DNA of 64,000 nucleotides from Deroplatys truncata (lineage: Eukaryota > Arthropoda > Insecta > Mantodea > Mantidae). The notes under the pieces are model-generated. The model was not told the DNA's origin. It ran no database searches and saw only the letters and a list, made by a program, of their open reading frames with translations. The stretch covers positions 460,000,321 to 460,064,320 of the forward strand of contig CM060990.1 in NCBI GenBank assembly GCA_030765065.1. The letters are read 5' to 3'. The position numbers and the translations under genes are program-made. Below are positions 12,518-25,250 of the stretch, one piece after another (the first letter of the stretch is position 1; each line of letters starts with the position of its first letter).

Positions 12518-13740
12518 ACCGGCACTGGTACTTACATTCGTTCGTGCACACAGTTGTGCATACATTAGTTATTCTCTTTGGTACTGTCACCGGTACGCGC
12601 TGCTCGTGTAATATTTTAAGCGCCTAGTGTGGTGCAAGTGTAATCAAGATTCAGCCGCTCTTGCGAGAGGTCTCGCCGATAAGCATTTTTGCGACTCACG
12701 GCAAGTTACGCTACTAGTTTCTCTTATTGCGGAAAGTTATTTCAAACCGTAAAATTTGATACTGCAGAAGTTGCAGGAATAATAATTCAGTTGTTACAAT
12801 TTCGAGTGCTACGATTCATAATCAGTTTCATAGTTCATCTTCAAACAGTCGGCAACTCGCTTTGAAAGCTAAGTATTAGATCACATTAAATTTCTCAGTC
12901 AATTTAAACTGGCGTTATCCTTTAACAATACACCCACGCACACCCTGAGAGAAAGATCGTATAGCTTACCACTGGAGCAGCTGGCGCACGAGACAATAGA
13001 ACGAGCTACGGATCACGGCAGCAGAATCAACAACGAAGCAGGTAAAATATACGGCTTCAAAAGTGCCGGCCATCATATATACTGCTTTAATGTTACGGCT
13101 TAAAATACTGATACCCGGGTTTGTAACGATGTATCATATAAGGTCAGAAATTGTAGAAAATGGAATTTCAAAACATGTTCAATTTCCTGTTTGTCGTCTC
13201 AACATTAACAGCACGTATAAAAATGTTACGTCAACCGGCGCCTATACGAACGCGGATGAGTGGATTACGTTTCCCTACGTGTCGGTGTTTTTTTTTAAAC
13301 CTTATGCGACGACTGTTATTATGACGTCAACGGTAACCAGAGAATATCGTTTAAAAAGGGCGGATACATTTTCAGGTATAAAACTCCAGAAAATACATCC
13401 TCGTTCTCTTTTTCTCTGTTTTCTTTTCTTTCTCGCCAAAGAGTAAGAACTTTATAGCATCTCTTCTGAGGTACACACATAGTTTCTGTAGGGATAGTAA
13501 AAGTAGTAGTAATAACAATAATAATAATCATAGTTTTATAAAGAGTGACTTCTAATTTCGTGAACTTCACCACTAATATGCCACTGGCCAAAATTCTGGT
13601 GGCGAGATTTTCAAATGGCCCGTCCCTGTCATTGTGGTAATGTTAATAATGCAGTGTAAGGCGATTCAACTTCGATCCCCGCTTGCAGCACGTAGGTTTT
13701 ACCGTATTGGGAGGTCTGGAACGGCTTCAGTAATTTACAG
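12515..13740. other. Unassigned sequence with a 127-codon open frame
   Basis: The open frame 13063-13446 (+) shows no domain I recognise and starts with GTG, so I do not call it a gene. Two similar imperfect palindromes, GGTACCGGCACTGGTAC and GGTACTGTCACCGGTAC, lie at 12515-12531 and 12580-12596. Confidence 0.5.
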
Positions 13741-14800
13741 TTCTGCAGTTAGCGCACTTCGTTACGCAGTTTACACTCATCTTGAACAAACCTCACACGT
13801 AAAGTATATTTAAATGGTTTCATGAAAATATATAATTCTAACTTTGTTACTATTACTCCTTTCATCCCAGTGTAACGTTTCGGTTTGCAGAATTACAACA
13901 TCGTGAATTCAGCTACAAAGTCTTACATTTTCATACTATGTAATAATGTGTCATTTATGTATTATATATTTTAAACATTTATATTACATATTATATACAA
14001 ATTTGATGGTTAAATATTATGCAAAATATCTAGGCTCTAATAATGACACTATTCTGTTGGATATCGTTATAACACGGCTCTGCAGTTAAGGCACTTCCGT
14101 ACGCATTTTCGCTTATCTAAGACAAACATTTCACTGAAAGTTGGGTTTTATAGTCTCTACTCCAATCTGCTCCTTGATTACCAGCATTCGTGTCTATTAA
14201 GATATAAAATATACAAAATTTTTCATTATATGTTATAAAATAACCAAAAACGTTATACAGAATCTGATTAAATTATGATCTAGATTTACATAATAGCAAG
14301 AATTACAATTAGGTAACGTACGTGTATTTTCAGAGACCATTGATAGGTATACCTGTAAAGGAATATTCTGTGGAAAGAATGTTTTGGTTGAGATAAATCT
14401 CATAAATTTTTCTTTTTAATTAAAATTATAATCTTATATATAATTTACGTTGGCAGCCTCAAGGGCAATGAGTAATTAAATTAAAAACTAAATGCTTTTG
14501 TAACATTATTTTAAATGGTAATAATAGGTATATAATTAATTAGATGTTACTTATTGACTACATACACATACTTGGAAGTTTAATATTACTTAAAATTCTT
14601 GGGAACTAATGATGATATTACCCATACCCCTATAATTCTGCAGTTAACGCACTTGGATGCTCATATTACAGTAATTTAAGATGGAAAAAATGTCACCAGC
14701 CGGTACTTCAAACTGCTCCGTTTGTTTGGAAGCATTCGTGACATTATCCAGCTGATATTGACGATCTGGGAGTTTTGAACTAGATAACACAGCTTTGTCA
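13741..14800. repeat. Diverged threefold direct repeat
   Basis: The motif TCTGCAGTTAxxGCACTT occurs at 13742, 14078 and 14637 (spacings of about 337 and 559 bp). The three sites share downstream blocks, for example CTTGAACAAAC / CTAAGACAAAC after sites 1 and 2, and CTGCTCC followed by AGCATTCGTG after sites 2 and 3. This looks like an old tandem array or three relics of one element. I cannot assign it to a known family. Confidence 0.5.
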
Positions 14801-16291
14801 TTCATGCCATTGGTAGCTTGCCGAAATCTCCATATTGATGGGTGTCAAGATGCTCGTTTAGAGATCCGACACACGGAACCCTTAACGATTCTCACCAAAA
14901 TTTGAATGCATGAAACCCAGCATTGCCACACGAAGACAAGGGCGAAAAGTGGAGGGAGGCCTGGAAGACGCGGCCTGCGCGTTACACGACGTGGGCTCTT
15001 ATGGCATGGGAGAGCGAATAAAGGCCAAGGAATGGTTAAATCATTCCCGCATCCTCCCTTCCCCTTTGTGCTTTGTTTTCTCGTTAATTCTCTCAAAATT
15101 GCGTTCCTGGCTCATACCTAGGGCATTGGTATTCACTGCCAAGCTTGGCCCGCCCGAGCAACAGAGACAACGCTAGAAAAAAGGAAAGAAAAAAAAAAGG
15201 AGAGAAAAACTTAAAAACTCGGAGGCTGGCTGGCGTTTCATCCCTTTTGAGAAAAGATCCCTTATCACATATTTCATATGCAGGGAGGGGCGAGGAGGGG
15301 TCGTGCGGTGGTATGGTGCTGGTGGAGGGGGCTGTTTTGCTTGCCTAGAGCAATATTATTTCCATATTTTTCACATAATGCGCCCCTGTGTATGGCTTTT
15401 ATTTCATGTGACATCATGGTAATGCATTTTAACGTCTTATCATTCATTGCGGCATCTTCACAACTCCATGCAAAGAACCCGGACCAAGTAAATATTTGTT
15501 CAAGATGGGCCATATAGCTTTTTTCCCAGAGCCTGATGTACGAGGAATGAGCACTGCAAAGGCCCAAGCACGCGCCTCGCATAGAAAGAGAATGTGGGAG
15601 GAGGAAAAAAAAGGAACGTGGTGCATGCCGTGCCCGACTGACTCACCCTGGAGTCCGGGGTCGTCTACTGGGTCGCTCTTGGTGGGACAAGAAAAATAAA
15701 AGCACGCCCTCGCAATACTTACGTGGATGTATACGGAAATACAAACATGGACGCCGTAACTGCTCTCTGATGGCAGATTTCCTGGAATTATGGGCTATAA
15801 AGAGAAAAATTTCAAATTCTACTGCGTACATTTTCGCTCACATCCACACAAATATCTTCACACTATCTTTATCTTTCTCACTCGCTGCGCATTTCTCTCT
15901 TCTTTCTCTAGAGCCAAATGTGGACGTGGTTCTTACATTTCCAGAGGAAAAAAATGGAACTTTCATCTTCTACACTAGTACTTCCCTTTTCAGTTTTAAG
16001 AAATAAACAACACGTTTACCCCATAAATACATTAAGGAAACTCCGTAGGCTACAGCTTCCGACACTCCTTTTACATTCCTTTAGCACTTGTAAGTCAAGA
16101 AATATATTTTGGAGATTACACTCTCCTTTAGGTGAAAACTTCAGGTGTGCAGTAACTTTTGATAAAAATGGCCTTACACAAACGCTATTAAAAACAGTAA
16201 CCGAAACAGGAATGACACGCAATATGTGATTGTACTTTATCCGGCATTCCTTTATCCACTTTGCTAGATGTTTTTTAATAAATAATGATAC
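14801..16291. other. GC-richer unique block, no gene recognised
   Basis: About 14880-15700 is richer in G+C than its surroundings and matches none of the repeat families in this window. Many short overlapping open frames on both strands (for example 15274-15582 -, 15278-15517 +) have no recognisable motif and look incidental. It could be a conserved non-coding region or part of an exon or UTR, but the sequence alone does not decide this. Confidence 0.45.
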
Positions 16292-16315
16292 ATTATTATT
16301 ATTATTATTATTATT
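16292..16315. repeat. (ATT)n microsatellite
   Basis: Eight ATT units. Confidence 0.9.
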
Positions 16316-16950
16316 TTACATTAATTTACGACATTAGCAACAGCTAGAATCACATCAGCGTTGCCGGTGTTACGAAATTTTGTCTTGTAGATGTTCTTTC
16401 ATATGACAGTAAATCTCCTGACAAAACATGTCACCTTTAAGGATACCCAACTTTGAGAAAGGTAAAAAAAAAATGTCAACATTTATTTTAGTGCTATTAA
16501 GCACTACAAACCGTCTACTTCAGTTCTGTGGTGTTTTTATAGCTGTACGATCTTCTAAAGCATGTCATATAGCGACTGAAATGCCTGTAAGCCTAGCTTC
16601 CTATAAAAGCTGTAGTAAAAACATGTTTCTTCAACATTAATGTGAACAAACCATTCAAGAGACCTCAAGAATCCTCAAATACTAAATTAGCTGCAGAGGA
16701 GCAGAGAAAGATGATAGGGGACCTGTATGTGCAATAAATGCTTTTCAAGCAGCATTAAGTCAGAAACAGTGTTATTTTAGCGTTATAATTTTTAAACTCT
16801 GTTTTCTGGAGTTTTCATTTGTGGGCACATTCTTATTTTAAAATTGTTCCACACGATGTACTGTTTGCTGTAAATCAGTGAAAATATACCTCCTTATTAA
16901 TAACAGGAGAAAAATTGATATGAATGTATGTTAACTTACTTAGTTGTGAA
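16316..16950. other. Unassigned AT-rich sequence
   Basis: No gene or repeat is recognised. Confidence 0.55.
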
Positions 16951-17497
16951 CCGAGCAGGATGGCTCAGGCGGTACCGTCTCTGACCCGCATTCGGGAGGT
17001 CGTGGATTCGATTCCCGCGGCCAAACCTTCTGGCCCATGGTTTTGGGGAGGGTTTCACTAGGCGAATGCTGGGAAGGTTCACTACATCCCCGAATTTCCT
17101 GTCCCTCAATTTTCACCTCCATTCTCATTTCAATTCACCTTTCTGTTTCAGGGTTGATAGTGTCGGCGGGAGTCTCAGGCGTTGCATGGCAGGGGAAAAC
17201 GATGCTTTATGCAACCCTTCGTCCCCCGGAATGGGGGCGGTCTCCGAGTCTCGGAACCCCATGTGGGATGTGCAAGCCTACAGGGGGAGGGGAGCCGGTA
17301 GCACCAGCTGCCATCTGGGGAGGTTCAATCTGGAAAAAGATAGGGAACCTGCCCTCTGCTTTGTCGTACCTCCTGGTCCGGTCGCCCTCTGTCTCCTCCC
17401 TCCCGGGACACCCCGTCAGGGTCTCAGGCACAATCTTGTAGGTCGAGGTGCTGCTAAGTCCCGCTCCGTACCTAGTCCTACTTCTACTACCTACTTA
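16951..17497 (+). repeat. SINE-A2 (variant-body SINE)
   Basis: The head is CCGAGCAGGATGGCTCAGGC, then CCGCATTCGGGAGGTCGTGG and a B box GATTCGATTCCC near 17005. The body keeps some SINE-A landmarks (GGCGAATGCTGGGAAGGTTC, TTTCAGGGTTGATAGTG, GGTTCAATCTGG) but much of the 3' half differs, including CCTCCCGGGACACCCCGTCA and an end of CTACTTCTACTACCTACTTA. It is a separate subfamily from the copies at 8.3 and 59.5 kb. No convincing target duplication was found. Confidence 0.85.
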
Positions 17498-17844
17498 TTA
17501 AACAATAATATTCATGCTGTGTAAATTTTTAAGTAACAATTTAAAGTTTCATGCTTTAACATTTACTTTTCCCAAACTAGTACGACAATTTAAACTTATC
17601 GCTATTATTTATTAATATAGCATTAAAGAATTTAATCCAAAATACATTTTTTTTCAAAAAATAATTGTATCGTGTGGAGTAAATTTGCAAAGAGTAGGAA
17701 AAAACAATAATACTATTAATATTTCTGAAACTAATTTAAAAATATGTACGTTTGGTATACATGCCATAGGTATATTAAACGCTGATTGCTATGATAAAAT
17801 TTCAAATGAATCGAACTGAAATTGTGGAGTATTGACATTTCTTT

Positions 17845-17998
17845 AAGCATGTTTAAATGCAATCCCGTTGCACCGGGATTGAACTAGCAACCTCGGGCAC
17901 AAAAAAAATCATCCCTCAATCAACGGTGACACCAAGGCCGGCAAAAGTTGAGCAGAGTTTAACTGAGCTATGCACCTCCTTTTCAAGACGTAAGTTAT
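17845..17998 (-). repeat. tRNA-headed SINE-like element (group F)
   Basis: On the minus strand a box A-like GGTGCATAGCTCAGTTAAAC is followed about 80 bases later by a box B-like GCTAGTTCAATCCCGG, then GCAACGGGATTGCATTTAAA. The spacing is too long for a functional tRNA, so I treat it as a SINE remnant. Confidence 0.55.
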
Positions 17999-20900
17999 TT
18001 CATGAAACTAGGTAAACTAAATGTTGATTCTCAGTAGTTTTAAAAAATTCCAAAAAGAAATGGTTATTTTGAAATATGTGCTTGCATAATCTATAGCAGT
18101 GCACTGATAGTCCCGAGTGTTTCCTCGTGCTACGCGTGTGAATTGATAACTGTGTTTTCCTAGATCACAAGAAGGTATTTACAAAGAAAAACCAAGGGCA
18201 CTTTTTGACTTTGGGACGACTTATATTGTCACACTACCAGCCTGAATACTTGATGATTCATTACTGAAATGTTACACCTGAAGACAAATGAAAATGTTAA
18301 CAAAACGTTTTTTCAAAATAAGGTCTAGTTTCACCGGTTTGCAGCAAGAAAGTCATTCTGTTACATCCCGAATAAAGATACAACCTTTAATTTAGATGTG
18401 CAATATTCTTTTCCGGCATAGATTGGTATCTCCGAAGTATCCGTAAAGTAATTCTTCGTCATAAATGGATGTATTTTATTATTTACAAAATGGAAATTTC
18501 TTACCAGAATTATTATAACCTAACGGGCAACAACTAATGGAACGCTATCATCGGCACAGGCCAATCATGGTGCTCTATCTCACTATTTTATTTTCTAATT
18601 TGTGCAAGGCATATAATCAAGACATCATTGTGATTATACCAGGGACAGACACCCTTCATCCATTTCTGTAAGTATAGTTTTCATCCTCAATGTGTGTACA
18701 CGTCTAGAACTTATCCTAAACACGGGTGAACTGTTTGTTCAGATTTTCTTTTCATAAAATATAATTATTTACTATCACCATTAACCACGTTTGCTGATTT
18801 ACAAAGCCCAGAAAACTTCGTGTGTAGGCTAAATTGTCTGTACTGTGTGTATAAGAATTACTACCCTATAGTCAGGAACGCCTCCTCGTGGAGCGTAGGT
18901 ACAATATCCACTTTGGATCGGTGCCGAGTCCCCTCCGTAGTCACTCCAATCCAATCCAACCCTATAACGAAAGCCCCTTTAACTGTTTATTACAAAATAA
19001 TGGAATAAACATACAAAATAATTATTAATCCTTCCGTTTGAATTTTGTCCTACTTCGATTATCTGGTGCTCAGGATCGTGAAAAGTTCTCTCCTTGATTA
19101 CTTCCTGCCGTCATTTAAATATTGCTTTTCAAACCTAAGCTCATTGAAAGTTCTCATTTTGTGTCAATGCATAACAGTATTAGCCAGCTCATTTTCATCC
19201 TAATTCTTAATTCATATTTTCAAGCACAGGTAAGCGTTTTGGGATTTGGGTTAACATCGTTTAACCCGAAATCTCATATCGGCTATGACTGAATGCATCA
19301 CAAATGAAAACTCAGGTATCTAAAGTAGTGAAGTTCATGCATTTACTTTAAGAATTGAGGGGAAACCTTTGGATCCAATGTAAGAATCATCACAAATACG
19401 AATTGCATTTTACCGATAAAAATTTTAACATGCGGACCACAGCGAGAGAGGTCAACAGCCTGTGCAACCTGGAGTGACCTTGAGTCTATTGAAGCTACCT
19501 TCCAACATTTCTTTGGCCAATAAATTTTTGTCCTGTGGGAAACAAAATGTACCCGTTATAACTGTTCTTTCTACTTGTTGTTTATCAGCAAAACAATGAA
19601 ATATTAGATGATTTGAACAAATTTAATATTAGGTGATTTTGCCCTTTGCTAACTGTTTATTACATTCAGGATTTTACTTTTATGGTAATGCTAGCTGTAC
19701 TCAAATCCAACCGCAAGGTCTATGCTACTGAATGAGAATACATAGTAAAAAAGGTTTTATACCACAGTATAGCATTTTAATCGTTTGGGGAATATCTTTA
19801 ACATCTGCAAAGTTTGATGCACTTGCCCCTGACTCAGAGTGCTAGGAGACGAATTGCAAATCATTTATAACTTAAATTCGTATACTTCTCCCAAAAAATG
19901 TATTTAGAAGCACATTATCTGATTAAGACCTCCATCTGTTCAGTATCTTGCAGATAGTACCATCTGAAAATGTTCCTTGATCCGTTTCAAATACAAAAGG
20001 TTAAAGACTAAAAAGATAGCTCTGAAAAGTAAATGATGAAGTTTAATTATCGTTCTTTAGCAACTGTCAACCAGTAAAATGTGCTGCACAATTTAGAGGT
20101 ATTCCTCCAAATTTGTTTAAATGCTCTTGAAAACCACATTTCACCTTACGAAAGCAACATATTTGAAAATAGGTGTTTTCATAAAAACTCAAGGGTCAAT
20201 AGGCCAAGAAATAAATTGAGCTACTAAACACACCTCAAGTAGAAAATACAATTTGTTCATACATTCCTTTTTAGCTCCGGCTCATTGTAGAATACAAGTC
20301 CTTTTATAATCATTATTCCAAGCGCTTGATTCGTGGTGAATGGAATCACACAATTCTCTTTCTTAAACTTTCTCTCTGTTTATCTGCTGAGGTGGAAGAA
20401 AAGAATGGAATGAAACATAAAACAACATGTCGGGTGGGTTTAGGATGGGGGTGTTGGAAGAAGGGTGGAGAACCAGGCAGAAAAATTAGAAGCGAAGGAA
20501 TAAAGTTCGTCTGAATTATTCCAAAGAACGAAAAAAAAAAATAACACTTCAGTAAATAGCTCCGAGATTGACAGACACGAGAAGGGTGGGGAACGCAAGA
20601 TTCTTTCTTCCATTCTTTCTGCTTTTTAAACAAGAGTTTTTCATCGGCGAATTCTTCACGCCACGTTGGAAACATTGGTGCACAATACTGTTTAAGATGG
20701 GCGTGTCTTCCATCTACCTCTGGAGGACGGTCGTTGGTTGGAAAACACCCATCATACCAAACTTAATAGAAACTAATTGCTATTTCCCTTTTTAATTGTT
20801 TTATCTTTACTTATTTTACTCTCCCTCTTTTGGGATTCATATTCAAAATCCAACTGCAGTGGTGATTTCCTGAGTGTGTTGACTTTGCTCAGTGTTTTGC

Positions 20901-21049
20901 GAAGTTGAGCTCCTCTCTGGTGTCTTTAGTTATTGCCAGTACGTATATAAAATGTGAAAACAAATAATATATGTACAGCAATTGTTCTTTCTCATTCATT
21001 GTGTGTAAGCAAGATTAGAAAGTTGAATCAATATTCAAATATGTAATAC
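17999..21049. other. Unassigned AT-rich sequence
   Basis: No gene, RNA or repeat family is recognised over about 3 kb. Open frames at 18820, 20326 (+) and 20346 (-) are short and without motifs. Confidence 0.55.
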
Positions 21050-21115
21050 AAGGCCGGACTCGAACCACGAATTTTCGATATACCACACCGACACTCTACT
21101 ACGGAATTTCTGTAA
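21050..21115 (-). repeat. tRNA-like SINE head (group F)
   Basis: The minus strand reads GTAGTAGAGTGTCGGTGTGG, then ATTCGTGGTTCGAGTCCGGC, an A-box-like and B-box-like pair spaced as in a tRNA. The stem partners are poor, so this is a SINE head or tRNA pseudogene rather than a gene. Confidence 0.5.
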
Positions 21116-22100
21116 CCGATTTCTGCGAATGGCATTGAATTTTCCCATCTATCACGTTGACCTTGGCGTACTTTCAAAGTAATCTCAGTTATAGTAGTGA
21201 CAGGTATCGGCTTGCCACATTCACACAAGGCGACCCTTTTACCATCCCCTTCGTTAGACGTTTCACCACAAATTTGTACTCTTACCTTTAAGAAAATTTG
21301 GATAAATGTGCTAAATATTCGAATATCAGGCCAGCACCTCATGAATGTCATAAATCTGTCAAATTTCCTCAACGCTACAATCAATGGCGCCGATATGGAA
21401 CCCCAATTAGTATGCCTACTGTACTCTGGGATGTCCTATCTCAAAGGCGAATATAAATGCAGTGGTAGCAATACTATTTATTGAGCGATATATTCGAATG
21501 AACACGAACCGCGGCTACCTTGAAAATAAATTGAGACCTTTTTCTCACTTCAAGAAATATGCTATACAGATTTATATGAGAAATGTGAAAAATGAAGAAA
21601 TCTTCAATAAAGCAAATCTTCTCAAAAGGAAAGAAAAGAGTTTGTAATCACTGATCACCTTCCTTATTCCACAAAAGACTCCATTTCCCTCTGCGGTGAA
21701 AACAATTTAACAATGAACCACATGGATATCACCACCACATACGAGTATAGTCATAGTAATACATTCTTTGCCAAAAGGTATTTTTGAAATGTAATTCAGC
21801 GCTTATTTCCTTCTTGTACTAAAAAATACGATGCGGGATAAAATCCAAGTAGACTTCAGGAAGGTGGCCTAGATTGAGAGGAAATACGCGGCCAAAAACG
21901 CAATACTCGGGTTAGTTTTTCAGTGCTTTCTAAGTTCAACGTTACTATAAATATTTACTTCATTTCCATCCGAGGCTTAGGTAAAGAATCGACAGGACCT
22001 TTAGATTCAAACTTCAATGTGCTGCCATACTGGCGTAAAATACCGATGCTATTTTTCATCTCATTAAGCGCATGATCTATGTCCCAGACAAAAACGCGCA

Positions 22101-22102
<2 letters not shown>
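21116..22102. other. Unassigned sequence with a 95-codon open frame
   Basis: The frame at 21197-21484 (+) has no domain I recognise. No other feature is seen. Confidence 0.5.

Positions 22103-22137
<35 letters not shown>
22103..22137. repeat. (TC)n microsatellite
   Basis: CT/TC tract of about 35 bp, followed by GTGTGTAT and a short GAGAGAGA. Confidence 0.95.
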
Positions 22138-22143
<6 letters not shown>

Positions 22144-22807
22144 ATGAGAGAGAGATAATAATCATTATTTTCCATGTAATTTCAAAAAGGGTTACTGACA
22201 TGACCTCTGAATACAGATGGACGTTTTTCTTGTAGGTAATGCATCCAGGAATATGGTGCTGTTCTTTTCAAGGAGAGCCCTTTCTACACCACACAGGTTA
22301 TTAACGTTTTCCACTTCTAAAGATGGATACATTCGTCAAAGTGTATTCTTTCGTGGTCGTCAGCTGCGGATCTTTTGTTTTTTCCTTCAGGACATCTGTG
22401 TTCTATGTGATGTACAGTCTGTTATCTAAATTATCTCTATGACTTTGGCCCCATTTTTGATGGGGATACAATTTTGATTTACTCTATTCAAAAAGTAAAG
22501 TTCCCTGTTTAAAGCTTGTATCGTTTAAGGCTGTTAGCTCTGCTGAATGTATTGCATAGTGAAGTCTTGCTTGTCCCGTCCTACATTCAGAGAAACCCAA
22601 TAGGAGCCTCAACATTCAGCAGAATAGTAGAATTATCTATAAATGTGTACTAATAAGTCAGAAGACCACGGTCTTAAATCGCAAAGAAAGTATTTCACAC
22701 ACAGCGAAAAAGCTAGCGCAGCCAAATCAGGACCACCGGTCACTTGTGCTAATTAGTTACAGAGCAAAGGTTAAACTTACATAATTGAAAGTATAATTGC
22801 GCGTTAA
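22138..22807. other. Unassigned AT-rich sequence
   Basis: No gene or repeat is recognised. Confidence 0.55.
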
Positions 22808-22818
22808 TCAGCATATGC

Positions 22819-23348
22819 CACACAATACAGGATATACAACGGAAGGGAACACCTCGCACTACGCAACCTATACAGAGATCTGTCGTGGCTACCCCTCCCC
22901 AGGAGGAATGGATGACGTGAAGGAATCACAGGAGGCTACAGACAGCAGGCAGACAGGCTACAATAACGCGCAGGAGTCCGTAACATTTCCTGGTTTGAGG
23001 GCCCATTCCACCGCTGGAGTCATCCAAAATGGGCGATGAACGACCCATACAACCTAGCCAGCCCTCTGAGTGTCCACAGGAAATACTCATTCCTTGGAGC
23101 AAGCACTGCGCCAACTGTCCGGTACTGCTTCACACTGCGAAACCTGAAAGCACGCCTGAAACATGAGAAGGAAACGGAATGAAAAGGAATGGGGGAGAGG
23201 AAGTCGTGGAAGAAGAGAAACCATTCCAGCATTTGCCTACCGATCAGGATAAACCACGAAATACTCAAGGTGGGCGGTCAACGGGAAATTGAACCTGGGG
23301 CCTCCCGAATGCGAACCTTGCATGCTAACGCTATGCCAACTCGCTTGG
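22819..23348 (-). repeat. SINE-A3 (third body type), with target duplication
   Basis: On the minus strand the head reads CCAAGCGAGTTGGCATAGCG, then GGTTCGCATTCGGGAGGC and a B box GGTTCAATTTCCC. The following body shares GTAGGCAAATGCTGGAATGG and TTTCAGGCGTGC with SINE-A, then diverges completely (CTCAGAGGGCTGGCTAGG, CTCCTGGGGAGGGGTAGCC). TCAGCATATGC at 22808-22818 and TCAGCATATAC at 23349-23359 flank it as an 11-bp duplication with one mismatch. The ORFs across it (22797-23039 +, 23020-23268 -) are not genes. Confidence 0.85.
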
Positions 23349-23359
23349 TCAGCATATAC

Positions 23360-24289
23360 ATACTAAGTGTCTGTCTTTGTCTGTGTGCGCCTGAGTGTGA
23401 TAAACAAAGGAGTGGAAAAGTCTGTCGCAAGCGGTATTTCCGATTTCATCAGTTCTATGAGGAATTTACTCTCAGAACTTGTGAAAATGTCACAAGCCTT
23501 CCCACACATATGTTTGGAAGTATCGGACGCCACAGTAGGGATTCGAAGCTCGTACTCCGAGCATTTTCCTCTGCAGATTCCCTTCCCAATATCAGAGACC
23601 TATATGGGCATTGGACACTTCACTCTCCTAATCCTACTATAGGGGATAAATATCCTAACCTACCTTGGAGGAACATCTGGAAGATTTTCCTGATACAATT
23701 CAATCTCGACGGAATGGAAATCTAACGCCTACAAGACACTGAATGCCATCATACTCACTCAGAAAAGCAATATCGACACAATAATAATTCAGCGCGATGT
23801 CTCGTTGCCAATACATCGATAGGTACAGTTTATCAACGGTTCAAAACCTGTATACTCGAAACTTGGAACTGCATCCGCTGCCATTATTTGGAGAAAACCC
23901 CAATACCATTTAAAATCATTCATTACAGCTGAATATTCAAATTAAACACCATGTATCTGTCCCAGTACGGCTTGCAATGAAGTAATTCCATTATATAGTG
24001 AAAGAATCCGCGGCCTTCAGCGATTTGTGACATCAGACCCGCCTTGAAATAAAAGAAATGACTCTTTACCAGAGCCAGCTTTCTCTTTGAAGGACTTCAC
24101 ATGGCAGATGCAGGCTACCACATTTCGAAAGAGCGCCTGTAATGATCTTGAGCTGATGTATATGCAGGGCCATTATAAATGAGCTATACAAAATATGCCG
24201 CCATTGCTCTTGAACCGAGGGTAGCGACAAAGTCTTATGCGTTTAGAAAGTTCCGGCATATCCTCAAGTATACTATACACCCGCTGGAG
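23360..24289. other. Unassigned sequence
   Basis: No gene is recognised. The long frame ending at 23725 begins inside the SINE and has no recognisable domain. Confidence 0.5.
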
Positions 24290-24440
24290 CGAGGTTTTTT
24301 AATAGTGTTTAACGCCCGTCCCAGGTGGCGGGCATTGATGATCATGAGATGAATGATAACTGGGAAATTTGGGAAAGAAACTTTCCAGGCCGAAGTTTAG
24401 GATATCTCCCCTGCATTTGCCAGTTATGACAATTTAAGTT
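24290..24440 (-). repeat. SINE-D fragment
   Basis: The minus strand contains CATAACTGGCAAATGCAGGG, CCTGGAAAGTTTCTTTCCCA, AATTTCCCAGTTATCATTCA and ACGGGCGTTAAACACTATTA, in the same order as the SINE-D body at 58.2-58.4 kb. The tRNA-like head is not recognisable. Confidence 0.65.
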
Positions 24441-24882
24441 CCTTTTTGTATAACTAATTTATAATGATCCTATGTCCAAATCCCCTCATCAGTTGTCGTT
24501 TGTGTCACATGATGACCTGTCATCATTATTTACACATATATCGCTTTGTTTAATTTTTTGTGTGTAATCCCTACACGTATTCCGAAACAAACAGGTAAAT
24601 AGAAAAACAAATACGGATCCTTGGATTTCCGTGCTGATGCTCGGAGTTTCAAGTCTCATTCAACCTTCAAACCTTAGCCTTCACATGAACAGTTTGAAAA
24701 AAACAATTGAAGAATTTAACTTAACCCTAATGAATGGATATTTATAAGCCTGGAATTTGGAAGCGTTTACAACATTGGAAGTGACATTTTAATGCAAGAT
24801 ATCTGGAAGTAATTGAAATCGATTTGGAGGTTGGTTGGAAGAAATGATTCAAATAAAACAGAGCTTAACGTGTACTCGTCAC
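24441..24882. other. Unassigned AT-rich sequence
   Basis: No gene or repeat is recognised. Confidence 0.55.
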
Positions 24883-24962
24883 TGTAGCTTAGCGGCATAG
24901 CATGGTTACGAAATATCAAAAATCCTTTGCTCAAGTTCCAGCCCGAGTGTTTCTTCAATTTG
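24883..24962 (+). repeat. tRNA-like SINE head (group F)
   Basis: CTGTAGCTTAGCGGCATAGC (A-box-like) is followed at tRNA-like spacing by GCTCAAGTTCCAGCCCGAGT (B-box-like). The sequence does not fold cleanly as a cloverleaf by eye, so it is a SINE head or tRNA relic. Confidence 0.5.
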
Positions 24963-25174
24963 ATTCAATTTTCACCCTTAGCTCATACACGATCATTGTG
25001 AAGGCACACTTAAGGAATCTAAATTATCTCTATAGTTTGGTATAGAAATATATGTATCTCAGCATTGCAAGTCGGATATAAGTTCGACATCTCAGTGGAC
25101 TTGAAATGCCTTGCAAGTTCACTGGGATAAGTAAATCAGATAAGAGATGTTCATTGCGAGTTTGGAATCTTGTC

Positions 25175-25250
25175 GTAGTATCTCAACGAACAGTACCATG
25201 ATAGAAAGCCGAAAATCGTGGTTGGAGTCCCTGCTGTGGCAATGAATGTT
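25175..25250 (+). repeat. tRNA-like SINE head (group F)
   Basis: GTAGTATCTCAACGAACAGT is followed by TCGTGGTTGGAGTCCCTGCT. The arrangement matches the minus-strand unit at 28800-28900 (GTAGCTCTACAGGGAGCAGT, then GGTAGTTCGAATCC), including a following GGCAATGAAT / GGCATTCAAT. Confidence 0.45.

Noticed and set aside
12515-12596. Two similar GGTACC-type palindromes as a possible regulatory or transposon end
   Set aside because: Only seven base pairs match perfectly between the two, and no target duplication or related copy was seen.
17037-17524. 134- and 152-codon plus-strand frames
   Set aside because: They are contained almost entirely in SINE-A2.
23189-23725. 178-codon plus-strand frame
   Set aside because: The first third is antisense SINE-A3 and the remainder has no recognisable domain.
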